Shown piece after piece: positions 15,640 to 23,433 of a DNA stretch of 32,220 nt. The translations under genes and the position numbers were made by a program. Numbering within the stretch: the stretch's first letter is position 1; each line of letters opens with the position of its first letter. The notes under the pieces were generated by a model. The model was not told where the DNA came from, ran no database searches, and saw only the letters and a list, made by a program, of their open reading frames with translations. Origin of the DNA: an uncultured Acetatifactor sp. (GTDB lineage: Bacteria; Bacillota; Clostridia; Lachnospirales; Lachnospiraceae); assembly GCA_910586435.1 (NCBI GenBank), contig CAJUGT010000025.1, positions 5,127-37,346 on the forward strand. The letters are read 5' to 3'.

Positions 15640-17124
15640 TTACGCAAAAGGGTTCTCCGTAGGATACAGCACACCCTTAGGCTGATTGTAATTTAAGTCC
15701 TCTACAGGAACGCCGATATACTTGAACACTTCATACAAAGCCTTTCCAAAATGTCCGAAGGCAACTGCGCCGTGATGAGGGTAATTTTTCTCAATCAGCA
15801 CATGGCGATAAAAACGTCCCATCTCCGGAATGGCAAATACACCAATACCGCCGAAGGATTTGGTCGCAACAGGAAGTACCTCACCCTGGGCAATGTACGC
15901 GCGAAGCTTATTGTCCGCCGTAGACTGCAAGCGGTAGAAGGTAATGTCTCCTGGTATGATATCTCCCTCCAAAGTTCCCTGAGTCACTTCCTCGGGAAGT
16001 GTCCTTGCCATAATCATCTGATACTTCATGCTGCAAGAAGACAGCTTCTTGGTATTGGTATTGCCGCAGTGGAAGCCCATAAAGGTATCATTGTGGGTAT
16101 ATGTATATTTATCCTTAATTGCGTCATCATACATATCATCGGGAACCGTATTGTTAATATCAAGCAGAGTGACAATATCCTCGCTCACACAGGTACCGAT
16201 AAACTCGCTCAAACATCCGTAAATATCCACTTCGCAGGATACAGGAATTCCCATTCCTGTCAGACGGCTGTTCACATAGCAGGGCACAAAGCCAAACTGG
16301 GTCTGGAACGCAGGCCAGCACTTTCCGGCAATGGCAACATACTTGCGATACCCCTTATGAGCCTCAATCCAGTCAAGGAGAGTCAGCTCATACTGTGCCA
16401 GTTTGGGCAGTACCTCGGGTTTCTTGTTGCCCGTGCCAAGCTCTTCTTCCATCTCCTTTACCTTAGCGGGAATCCTTTCGTCTCCCTCATGTTTCTTAAA
16501 TGCCTCGAACAAGTCAAGTTCGGAGTTCTCCTCGATTTCCACTCCCAGGTTGTACAACTGCTTAATGGGAGCGTTGCATGCCAGGAAATTCAAAGGCCTG
16601 GGGCCAAAAGAAATAATCTTCAGGCTGCTTAAGCCCACGATTGCCCTTGCGATAGGAATGAATTCATGAATCCTGTCGGCGCATTCGGAAGCAGTACCCA
16701 CAGGGTTCTCCGGGATGTATGCCTTTACATTGCGCAATTTAAGATTATAGCTGGCATTGAGCATACCGCAGTAAGCATCCCCACGTCCGCCCACCAGATC
16801 ATTCTGGCTTTCCTCAGCAGCGGCGATATACATAGCCGGACCATCAAAGTGCTTTGCCAACAAGGTCTCGGAAATCTCAGGTCCGAAATTCCCCAGATAG
16901 ACACAAAGCGCATTACAGCCGTTCTTCTGAATATCCTCCAATGCCTGCACCATATGAATCTCACTCTCCACGATGCAGACGGGGCATTCATAAATGGCAT
17001 CCGTGCCGTATTTTTCCGTATACGCAGCCACCAAAGCCTTCCTTCTGTTTACGGACAGACTTTCCGGAAAACAGTCACGGCTCACCGCAACGATACCAAT
17101 TTTCACATTTGGTAAATTGTTCAT
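15640..17124 (-). CDS. FucI-family sugar isomerase, probable type II xylose isomerase
   Basis: 494 residues, full length for the L-fucose/L-arabinose isomerase fold. Recognisable parts are the N-terminal MNNLPNVKIGIVAVSRDCFP, KIISFGPRPLNFLACNAP in the middle, and the C-terminal domain with GDITFYRLQ and FYRHVLIEKNYPHHGAVAFGHFG. Acidic and His residues expected for Mn binding include EVDIYG and FHCGN. The adjacent gene is xylulokinase. A fucose-isomerase-like protein next to xylB was reported as a non-orthologous D-xylose isomerase in Clostridium acetobutylicum and relatives, and this arrangement fits that. The alternative is L-arabinose or L-fucose isomerisation. ATG 17124 follows AAGGAGGG with good spacing; the longer frame to 17187 has none. 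Probably cotranscribed with xylB across a 176-bp gap containing an imperfect hairpin. Confidence 0.85.
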   Translation of the reverse strand: MNNLPNVKIGIVAVSRDCFPESLSVNRRKALVAAYTEKYGTDAIYECPVCIVESEIHMVQALEDIQKNGCNALCVYLGNFGPEISETLLAKHFDGPAMYIAAAEESQNDLVGGRGDAYCGMLNASYNLKLRNVKAYIPENPVGTASECADRIHEFIPIARAIVGLSSLKIISFGPRPLNFLACNAPIKQLYNLGVEIEENSELDLFEAFKKHEGDERIPAKVKEMEEELGTGNKKPEVLPKLAQYELTLLDWIEAHKGYRKYVAIAGKCWPAFQTQFGFVPCYVNSRLTGMGIPVSCEVDIYGCLSEFIGTCVSEDIVTLLDINNTVPDDMYDDAIKDKYTYTHNDTFMGFHCGNTNTKKLSSCSMKYQMIMARTLPEEVTQGTLEGDIIPGDITFYRLQSTADNKLRAYIAQGEVLPVATKSFGGIGVFAIPEMGRFYRHVLIEKNYPHHGAVAFGHFGKALYEVFKYIGVPVEDLNYNQPKGVLYPTENPFA

Positions 17125-17300
17125 TTCAATTACCCTCCTTGATAATAATAAATATATATTTATGACAGCCACATGGTACTCGCCCATACGGCCACATTAC
17201 AACCATACATGATTTCAAAGCATCCTAAGCCGGCAAACCCAAAACACTCTTATGGTGTCTCCGTGCCGACTGCTCCAAAAGACATATCAGGCCAGACTCC

Positions 17301-18770
17301 TTACGCAATGATATCAAACACCGGCTTGCAGGCAGGATAGATTCTCTTAAACTGCTCATACCTCTCTTCATACCTGGCAACCAGTTCCGGCTCAGGTTCC
17401 ACGGTGTCCACCACTTTTACCACTTTGGACGCAATCTCTTCCACACTCCCGTATTCCCCACAGGCAACTGCCGCCAGCATTGCGCCTCCCATGGCAGGCC
17501 CTTCCTCACTCTCGATGACATCCACTTTTAAATTGAGTACATTTGCCACAATTTTCTTCCAGAGAGGACTCTTTGCGCCGCCGCCGCAGATTTTAGTGCG
17601 TGTCAGATTTATCCCCAGGGATTTTGCCACCTCAAGGGAATCCCTGAGGGCAAATGCCACACCTTCCAGCACCGCCTGGGTCATATCCGCCCTGCTGGTA
17701 TCCATGGTCATCCCAATAAAAGTCGCCCTGGCATTGGGATTGTTGTGCGGAGAACGCTCCCCCATCAGATAAGGCAGAAAATATACATGATTCTCTCCCA
17801 GCTTCTGAATCTCCTTCTGCTGCTCCCCATATTCTTTCGTTCCGATAATGTCATCCATCCACCATTTATTACAGCTGGCCGCACTGAGCATACATCCCAT
17901 CAAATGATAACTTCCATCCGCATGGGCGAAAGAGTGCAGCGCATTATACTGGTCCACTCCAAAGTTCTTAGAAGATATAAAAATTGTTCCGCTGGTCCCC
18001 AGGGATATATTGCACTGATTGTCTCCCACTGTCCCGGTTCCCACTGCTGCCGCGGCATTATCCCCTGCGCCTGCTGCCACTTTTACGGATGCCGGGATTC
18101 CCAGTTTATCCGCCACCTCCGGAAGCACCGTTCCCACTGCCTCATAACTCTCATAGCAGGCTGCAAGCTGAGAGACGCTTATGCCACATATATCACACAT
18201 CTCCTGGGACCACTTTCTGTTCTTCACATCAAACAAAAGCATTCCTGAAGCGTCTGACACATCCGTGCAATGCACTCCCGTAAGCCTGTAGGCAATGTAA
18301 TCTTTAGGAAGCATAATCTTGGCAATTCGCGCGAAATTTTCCGGCTCCTTATTTTTCACCCACAAAATCTTTGGAGCAGTAAATCCCGCAAAGGCAATAT
18401 TGGCCGTGTATTCCGACAGTTTCTCCTTTCCAATCACGTTGTTCAGATAGTCTGTCTCCTCTGTTGTCCTGCCGTCATTCCACAAGATAGCCGGACGTAT
18501 CACCTTGTCGTCCTTATCCAGAATCACAAGCCCATGCATCTGTCCGCCAAAGCTGATGCCCGCCACCTGGCTTTTATCCGCATTCTGAAGCAGTTCTTCC
18601 ATCCCTGCAACAGTCTGTTCATACCAGTCTTCCGGATTCTGCTCTGACCATCCCGGATGCGGAAAAGAAAGGGGATATTCCCTGGATACAATATTCACTA
18701 TCTTCCCCTCGCTGTCCATCAGCAGCAATTTCACTGCGGATGTCCCCAAGTCAATCCCAATGTATAACAT
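17301..18770 (-). CDS. xylB: Xylulokinase
   Basis: 489 residues of the FGGY carbohydrate kinase family, phosphorylating D-xylulose to xylulose-5-phosphate with ATP. The N-terminal phosphate loop YIGIDLGTSAVKLLLMD, ISFGGQMHGLV at 72-82 (the Gln-Met-His typical of XylB) and GAGDNAAAAVGTG at 234-246 with catalytic Asp 237 are present, as is the ATP-binding CGGGAKSPLWKKI segment. The length and the distribution of motifs are normal for XylB. The start has TGGAGG 7-8 nt upstream. It follows the ABC-class ATPase gene by 58 bp and precedes the FucI-type isomerase, so isomerase and kinase form a two-step aldopentose-to-xylulose-phosphate route in the cytoplasm. No xylR or sugar transporter lies in the window. 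Confidence 0.94.
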   Translation of the reverse strand: MLYIGIDLGTSAVKLLLMDSEGKIVNIVSREYPLSFPHPGWSEQNPEDWYEQTVAGMEELLQNADKSQVAGISFGGQMHGLVILDKDDKVIRPAILWNDGRTTEETDYLNNVIGKEKLSEYTANIAFAGFTAPKILWVKNKEPENFARIAKIMLPKDYIAYRLTGVHCTDVSDASGMLLFDVKNRKWSQEMCDICGISVSQLAACYESYEAVGTVLPEVADKLGIPASVKVAAGAGDNAAAAVGTGTVGDNQCNISLGTSGTIFISSKNFGVDQYNALHSFAHADGSYHLMGCMLSAASCNKWWMDDIIGTKEYGEQQKEIQKLGENHVYFLPYLMGERSPHNNPNARATFIGMTMDTSRADMTQAVLEGVAFALRDSLEVAKSLGINLTRTKICGGGAKSPLWKKIVANVLNLKVDVIESEEGPAMGGAMLAAVACGEYGSVEEIASKVVKVVDTVEPEPELVARYEERYEQFKRIYPACKPVFDIIA

Positions 18771-18828
18771 ATGAAACCTCCATTCCCATTTTGATTATTT
18801 CACTCATAATCCTTTTTTCGCTTATGTT

Positions 18829-20562
18829 TTAACCCCTAAACCTGTCAATGCACGCGAAAATTTCCTGTATTCTCGGTTTTGCCAGCCCGCATGGAATATA
18901 AGAACTACAGAAAGGTTTCCACCCCTCTTTTTCCCACTGTACACAAATCATCTCAACAGCCTTTCGCACAGTCTTCTTTCCATCCATCACCTGCTCCAGC
19001 CCGTACCGGAGAAGATATGCCAGAGCCGTCACCTGTTCCGGGTCCAGGAGCTGCTCAAGATACCGCACATTCACTTCTTCCTTATCAAGGGAAAAGGATT
19101 CCAGACCATAAGATTTCACTTTCATGCGTTCATGGCGTTCTTCCTGCCCACGTTCACGTCCATGCCAATCCCGGCCGCCGCCTTTGCGTCCTCCTTTAAA
19201 GGGCGGAAGTACCCTTGCAAAGTCGGGTATTGCGAATCCCGGTGCCTGGACCCTGGGCGCCGTATGTTCGCCGCAAAGTTCTTTTACACGCTCCGTAATA
19301 TCCACCGGATGGTAATGATCCATCATCAGTATATAATCCGCAATATAGAAGAACGCGCCGGAACTTCCTGCCACCAGAATTGTGGAAATTCCTGCCTGTT
19401 CATACAGATCCTTCGCACGTTCCAGAAAAGGTGTAATGGGTTCTTTGTCCCGGCTGATAACCTGCTGCATGAATTCGTCCCGCACCATGAAATTTGTGGC
19501 GGAAGTATCCTCATCAATGAGAAACAGCCCGGTTCCCGCCTCCACTCCTTCCATCACGGCCGCCGCCTGAGATGTACTGCCGCTGGCATCCTCCGTGGTA
19601 AAGACTTTGGTATTCTTCTTATTGGGCAAATCGTTAATAAAGAGAGAAATGTCCACATTTCTGACGGACCTTCCGTCCTCCGCCCGAAGCTTGACCGCCG
19701 TGTCATCCGTTACCACGAACTCCCTTCCATCCCCTGAGATGTGATTGTAAACCCCCATTTGAATCGCCTCAAGCAAAGTGGATTTCCCATGATACCCTCC
19801 GCCCACAATCAGAGTAATGCCCGCCGGGATTGCCATTCCGCTTATGCGGCCTCTGTGGGGCAGTACAAAAGTCCTCTCCATGGAAGCAGGCGATACAAAC
19901 GGCACGCTGTCCGTCATGGGCAAATCCGACACCCCGCTTTTTCTCGGAAGAATGGATTGGTTCGCCACAAAAGATACCAGCTTTTCTTCTTTTAAAATTC
20001 CCCTGAGCGCTTCCTGGTCCTCCGCAAGGAATATTACGTCCTCCACCTTTTGCCGATCCAGTCTGCCATAAAACAAACTGTTCTCCACACAGCGGGGAAG
20101 AAATTCAAACAAAATCTTCTCCAGCTCCCCGGCATTGATGGTGCGTCCAAAGGCTGGAAATCCCACATGGAAACGGGCAATGATGCCGCTTTCCGTTATC
20201 TGACAGGCGCTGCGTTCCAGCACTGCCTGGCCGCAGCGGCTCACTGAGAGAAGTCCGCTCTTTCCTGACCCTTTGGCTTTGAAATTATACTGCTCAAACT
20301 GCTTGGATATTTGTCTGACCAGATAATCCTGTAACGCAATACGGACACAATCTTCCCCATAATATGCTGCCGGAAATTTCGCGTCCTTATGGGCGACCTC
20401 CACATGCAGACTGGACGGAGCCGCAAACGGGTCCCCCTGCACATGGTCAATCACCAGTACATACCGGTCAAACTTCCATACTCCCGCCAGAGATTTGTAG
20501 GCCGGGTAGCTTTTGTGATCCACCGAACGTAATAAGGTTCTTAATTCACTTTGCGTCTTCAT
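18829..20562 (-). CDS. ABC-class P-loop ATPase (DUF2791/PF09818 family)
   Basis: 577 residues, typical for the predicted ABC-class ATPase family. Residues 1-230 are the family N-terminal domain (DHKSYPAYKSLAGVW, then GDPFAAPSSLHVEV). The P-loop is VGGGYHGKST at about 253-262, followed by an ABC-signature-like SGSTSQAAAVMEGVEAG at about 327-343 and Walker B GLFLIDED near 345-352. A Gly/Arg-rich stretch (KGGRKGGGRDWHGRERG) near 455-475 could bind nucleic acid. It has no membrane segments, so it is not a transporter. A distant homologue, trypanosome MRB1590, is an RNA-binding protein; the bacterial role is not established. It is upstream of xylB in the same direction, but I see no functional link. 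Confidence 0.85.
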   Translation of the reverse strand: MKTQSELRTLLRSVDHKSYPAYKSLAGVWKFDRYVLVIDHVQGDPFAAPSSLHVEVAHKDAKFPAAYYGEDCVRIALQDYLVRQISKQFEQYNFKAKGSGKSGLLSVSRCGQAVLERSACQITESGIIARFHVGFPAFGRTINAGELEKILFEFLPRCVENSLFYGRLDRQKVEDVIFLAEDQEALRGILKEEKLVSFVANQSILPRKSGVSDLPMTDSVPFVSPASMERTFVLPHRGRISGMAIPAGITLIVGGGYHGKSTLLEAIQMGVYNHISGDGREFVVTDDTAVKLRAEDGRSVRNVDISLFINDLPNKKNTKVFTTEDASGSTSQAAAVMEGVEAGTGLFLIDEDTSATNFMVRDEFMQQVISRDKEPITPFLERAKDLYEQAGISTILVAGSSGAFFYIADYILMMDHYHPVDITERVKELCGEHTAPRVQAPGFAIPDFARVLPPFKGGRKGGGRDWHGRERGQEERHERMKVKSYGLESFSLDKEEVNVRYLEQLLDPEQVTALAYLLRYGLEQVMDGKKTVRKAVEMICVQWEKEGWKPFCSSYIPCGLAKPRIQEIFACIDRFRG

Positions 20563-20677
20563 GATAACTTATTTCCTCTTTCCTGACACCCCCTGAATCC
20601 GGTTTGTCCGCTTTCAATTCTAACATATTTTTTCCGCCTTAGCAACCATATCATTGCTGTTCTTGTCATGGAATTGT

Positions 20678-20806
20678 AACTCCATTGACACACTCCAAAA
20701 GGCCCGTGAGGTCGGCAGGGACAGATACAGTTATTCCAGTGACTATGAGATTGTGACAAGCTGGATTGCCGGGAATTTGAAACAGAGCGCTTGCTATGCA
20801 AATTAA
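20678..20806 (+). pseudogene. C-terminal fragment of an unidentified gene
   Basis: An open frame without a start reads TLQKAREVGRDRYSYSSD, then YEIVTSWIAGNLKQSAC and a TAA at 20804-20806. Its amino-acid composition looks natural and it ends right on the methyltransferase promoter. Upstream the frame has no plausible beginning, so this is probably the tail of a gene truncated by a rearrangement. I do not recognise the family. Confidence 0.35.
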
Positions 20807-20819
20807 GCTATGTTATAAT
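20791..20819 (+). promoter_or_regulatory. Promoter of methyltransferase leader transcript
   Basis: TTGCTA (20791-20796), a 17-nt spacer and TATAAT (20814-20819) with TGT just before it (extended -10). Transcription near 20826 leaves a leader of about 170 nt ahead of the methyltransferase, enough for the 18-codon ORF and its hairpins. Confidence 0.75.
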
Positions 20820-20914
20820 CTCTTCGTGGCAATAGGAAATATGCCTGATGAAAATATGCAATTTAAGAATAATGTGTTGCGTATTTTAATTATATAAAGA
20901 AAGGAATGATTAGA

Positions 20915-20971
20915 ATGAAAAAATTAGATTATAACCAGTATCAATTGAACAGGAGGGCGACTATACTTTAA
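20915..20971 (+). CDS. 18-residue leader peptide ahead of methyltransferase
   Basis: ATG at 20915 is preceded by AAAGGAATGATTAGA, a usable ribosome binding site, and encodes MKKLDYNQYQLNRRATIL then TAA. Twenty-seven nt separate its stop from the methyltransferase ATG. Codons 12-15 contain CAGGAGGG, one arm of a hairpin that closes just past the stop. This layout (strong promoter, short ORF, hairpins at the next Shine-Dalgarno) resembles leader peptides of translational attenuators such as those upstream of erm genes, but the peptide sequence itself is not one I know. A truncated remnant of a longer gene is the alternative. Confidence 0.55.
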   Translation: MKKLDYNQYQLNRRATIL

Positions 20972-20994
20972 CCCTCCTGCGCCATAATTGGAGG
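20950..20994 (+). promoter_or_regulatory. Competing hairpins at methyltransferase Shine-Dalgarno
   Basis: Segment A CAGGAGGG (20950-20957) pairs perfectly with segment B CCCTCCTG (20972-20979), loop 14 nt. The CCTCC of B (20973-20977) can instead pair with segment C GGAGG (20990-20994), the ribosome binding site of the methyltransferase. A:B leaves the site free; B:C hides it. Which state dominates would depend on ribosome position on the leader ORF. Confidence 0.6.
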
Positions 20995-20998
20995 AAAA

Positions 20999-21775
20999 AT
21001 GTATAACGAAAAGGATATCATAGCTCAATGGAACGCTGATATGTACGACTTGAATGAAACCTATACGGATGATGTTGAACTTGCTCTCATGCTTATGGGT
21101 ACAACGCCAAAAAAAGTTTTGGAAATCGCCTGTGGCAGTGGGCGTTTCACGGCTCCTGTGGCAAGGGCAGGACACGATGTAACCGGACTTGATTTTGATG
21201 AGTATATGTTGGAAAGGCTCGCGCACAAAATCACGGATGAAAAAATCAAATGGCATAAGGCAGATGTGATTTATGATGATTGGGGTACTGGATTTGATGT
21301 CGTAACTTTAGGCGCTAACTTCTTATTCAATATTATATCTGATATGAATTATGAACAAGCCCAAAAGTTGATGATTCAGAAGTCTGGGGATGCGTTAGTT
21401 GTTGGTGGTCACATTTTTGTGGATTGCGCATACTCACAATATCCCGAGAAATGGTTTTATACTCCCAATCCGGTTATTGTATGGCAAGGTACGGACAGTC
21501 ATGGAAACTTCGGAAAAATGGCGTTGCTTGATAACGTTTATGACACAGAGAGCAGAATGCTCAGATTTACCCGTAGGTTTGATATGATACTTGCGGATGG
21601 AAGTACTTTAGTGCAGGAAATCCCATCTGAGAAACACTTTGCGTCACTTGAGCAGATACATAAGTGGTTAAATGAAGCAGGATTTGTTGTGGAGCAAGAG
21701 TGCGGCGATTATCAAGGGCATCCCATAAGTGAAATAACGAACAGGGTTATTATTTGGGCAAGAAAAGTTAGATAA
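20999..21775 (+). CDS. Class I SAM-dependent methyltransferase
   Basis: 258 residues. Motif I VLEIACGSGRF (40-50) binds S-adenosylmethionine, and motif II follows as VTGLDFDEYM with the acidic ribose-binding residue Asp 65. IKWHKADVIYDDW is motif III, and FDVVTLGANFLFNII motif IV. It has no erm-type or other rRNA methylase signature that I recognise; the acceptor is unknown, small molecules included. ATG follows GGAGGAAAA, and that GGAGG can be sequestered by upstream sequence. The gene is plus-strand and AT-rich by eye, facing convergently into spoVG across a shared 12-bp-stem terminator. Leader and promoter suggest inducible translation, which is unusual for a metabolic methyltransferase and resembles a resistance or stress gene; that is inference. 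Confidence 0.87.
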   Translation: MYNEKDIIAQWNADMYDLNETYTDDVELALMLMGTTPKKVLEIACGSGRFTAPVARAGHDVTGLDFDEYMLERLAHKITDEKIKWHKADVIYDDWGTGFDVVTLGANFLFNIISDMNYEQAQKLMIQKSGDALVVGGHIFVDCAYSQYPEKWFYTPNPVIVWQGTDSHGNFGKMALLDNVYDTESRMLRFTRRFDMILADGSTLVQEIPSEKHFASLEQIHKWLNEAGFVVEQECGDYQGHPISEITNRVIIWARKVR

Positions 21776-21796
21776 CCACACAGGACAGGACGCAAA

Positions 21797-21825
21797 GATG
21801 CCGCAGTGTCAATCACTGCGGCATC
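21797..21825. terminator. Bidirectional terminator, methyltransferase / spoVG
   Basis: GATGCCGCAGTG (21797-21808) and CACTGCGGCATC (21814-21825) form a perfect 12-bp stem with a 5-nt loop between convergent stops. T-runs are short on both sides. Confidence 0.75.
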
Positions 21826-21854
21826 TCTCATTACAGGCACACACCACAAAAGCC

Positions 21855-22127
21855 TCATTCCTCATCAGGCTCCAGCAAAGCCTTTTCATAACTTTCCAGA
21901 ATCACTTTCTGTATCGCCTCCCTGGTAAAGGAATTAATCGGGTGGGCAATATCTCTGTATTCCCCTTCTGAAACCTTCTTGCTGGGCATTGCAATAAACA
22001 GGCCCCTGTCCCCCTCGATTACCTTGATGTCATGCACTACAAACTCTTCATCCAAGGTAATTGATACAATTGCTTTCATCTTGCCTTCTTTAGCGATTTT
22101 ACGTACGCGAACATCTGTAATCTTCAT
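21855..22127 (-). CDS. spoVG: Septation/sporulation regulator SpoVG
   Basis: 90 residues, the usual SpoVG size. MKITDVRVRK, AIVSITLDEEFVVHDIKVIEG, GLFIAMPSKK and YRDIAHPINS are all diagnostic. SpoVG is a small nucleic-acid-binding protein that affects septation, sporulation and other global traits in Firmicutes. It has GGGGG 6-8 nt before the ATG and lies 184 bp downstream of glgD in the same direction, an order I associate with Lachnospiraceae. The 22128-22311 gap is GC-rich and can form local hairpins, and I could not place a sigma-H promoter there with confidence, so readthrough from glgCD or a separate promoter both remain possible. Confidence 0.97.
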   Translation of the reverse strand: MKITDVRVRKIAKEGKMKAIVSITLDEEFVVHDIKVIEGDRGLFIAMPSKKVSEGEYRDIAHPINSFTREAIQKVILESYEKALLEPDEE

Positions 22128-22311
22128 TTTTAACCCCCTTATCCCAGATTAGAGTAAACTGCAACCATTCTATCCGCTTTGCGCCGCCAGCGCCCCATTG
22201 CATTCATCCTTGAGTAACCATCCCTTGCTTCAAGATTAATGAACCGGTGTGCCAGCCCCCGGCAAAAGCCCGGAATCCCTGCCTTTGCAGCGGGCCCGCA
22301 ATATCCACATA

Positions 22312-23433
22312 TTATATGGCATATCTGTCATTGCGCTCCACCACAATGCGTATCTGTCCGTTTTCACCCACATAACAGGAATTCGCCCGAATAGTATCCC
22401 GGCTTTCCACAATACAGTTTTCAATATATGTGTTATCACCAATATATACATTGTTTAAGATAATGGAATTCTTAATCACACAGTTATTTCCGATGTAGCT
22501 GTTCTTAAACACCACGGAATTCTCCACAATACCGTTTACGATACATCCGCTGGAAATCAAACTGTTTCTCACGCTGGCCCCCGGATTGTACTTCGCCGGA
22601 GCCAAATCATCCACCTTGGAGTAGATATCAGGATACTGCTTGAAAAAATAATTCCTCACTTCCATTTTCAGGAAATCCATGTTGGTGCCGAAATAGTCCT
22701 CAACCGAAGCAATGTTTCTCCAATAATCCTGCGTCTTATAACCATAGATTCTGTTCAAATCTCTATAACGTATCAGAATATCTCCCACAAAGTCATACCG
22801 CTCTTCCTCTGCGCACTTTTCCAGCATTTCTATCAGCTGTCTGCGCCGAAGGATATAGATTCCGCAGGAGATGGTTCTGGATTTTGCTCTGAGCGGCTTT
22901 TCCTCAAATTCCTCAATCCTGTTATCCTCATTCATTCTTATGGTACCATAACGCTCCACATTGACATTGTCCTCCATGTCCCTGCACACCACGGTAATAT
23001 CCGCTTTTTTTTCAATGTGGTATTCAAGCACCTTGCCAAAATCAATCTTATATACACAGTCTCCGGAGGCTATCACAACATAGGGTTCATGATTGCTCTT
23101 AAGAAAAGACAGGTTCTGGTAAATCGCATCCGCCGTCCCCCTGTACCAATTACTGTTATCCGCCGTCATGACAGGCGTAAATACATAAAGCCCTCCCTGT
23201 TTCCGTCCGAAGTCCCACCACTTAGACGAACTCAAATGCTCATTCAGACTTGTGGCATTGTACTGTGTCACCACCGCAACCTTCTGAATGTGGGAATTGG
23301 CCATACTGCTTAATGTGAAGTCGATACTGCGATAGCTGCCCGCAATGGGCATAGCGCAAACAGCCCTTTTCTGTGACAGCTCCTGCATTCTCCGATTATT
23401 GCCGCCCGCTAAAACGATTCCTATTGCTCTCAC
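22312..23433 (-). CDS. glgD: Glucose-1-phosphate adenylyltransferase subunit GlgD
   Basis: 373 residues of the ADP-glucose pyrophosphorylase family. The nucleotide loop is altered (VLAGGNNRRMQELSQKRAVCAMP compared with GGQGSRL in GlgC) and the sugar-phosphate region reads VVIASGDCVYKIDF, as in the poorly catalytic or regulatory GlgD partner of Firmicutes. The left-handed beta-helix repeats (NSVVFKNSYIGNNCVIKNS, ILNNVYIGDNTYIEN) fill the last 90 residues. It starts with GTG overlapping the last base of the GlgC stop (TAGTG), with AGGTG 7 nt upstream, showing translational coupling and a 1:1 supply for the GlgC/GlgD complex, which makes ADP-glucose for glycogen. Confidence 0.95.
   Translation of the reverse strand: MRAIGIVLAGGNNRRMQELSQKRAVCAMPIAGSYRSIDFTLSSMANSHIQKVAVVTQYNATSLNEHLSSSKWWDFGRKQGGLYVFTPVMTADNSNWYRGTADAIYQNLSFLKSNHEPYVVIASGDCVYKIDFGKVLEYHIEKKADITVVCRDMEDNVNVERYGTIRMNEDNRIEEFEEKPLRAKSRTISCGIYILRRRQLIEMLEKCAEEERYDFVGDILIRYRDLNRIYGYKTQDYWRNIASVEDYFGTNMDFLKMEVRNYFFKQYPDIYSKVDDLAPAKYNPGASVRNSLISSGCIVNGIVENSVVFKNSYIGNNCVIKNSIILNNVYIGDNTYIENCIVESRDTIRANSCYVGENGQIRIVVERNDRYAI

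Noticed and set aside
20999..21775. Erm-type rRNA methyltransferase
   Set aside because: The leader resembles an attenuator, but the protein lacks the Erm/KsgA catalytic motif (N-[LIV]-P-[YF]) in a readable place; it is a generic class I methyltransferase.
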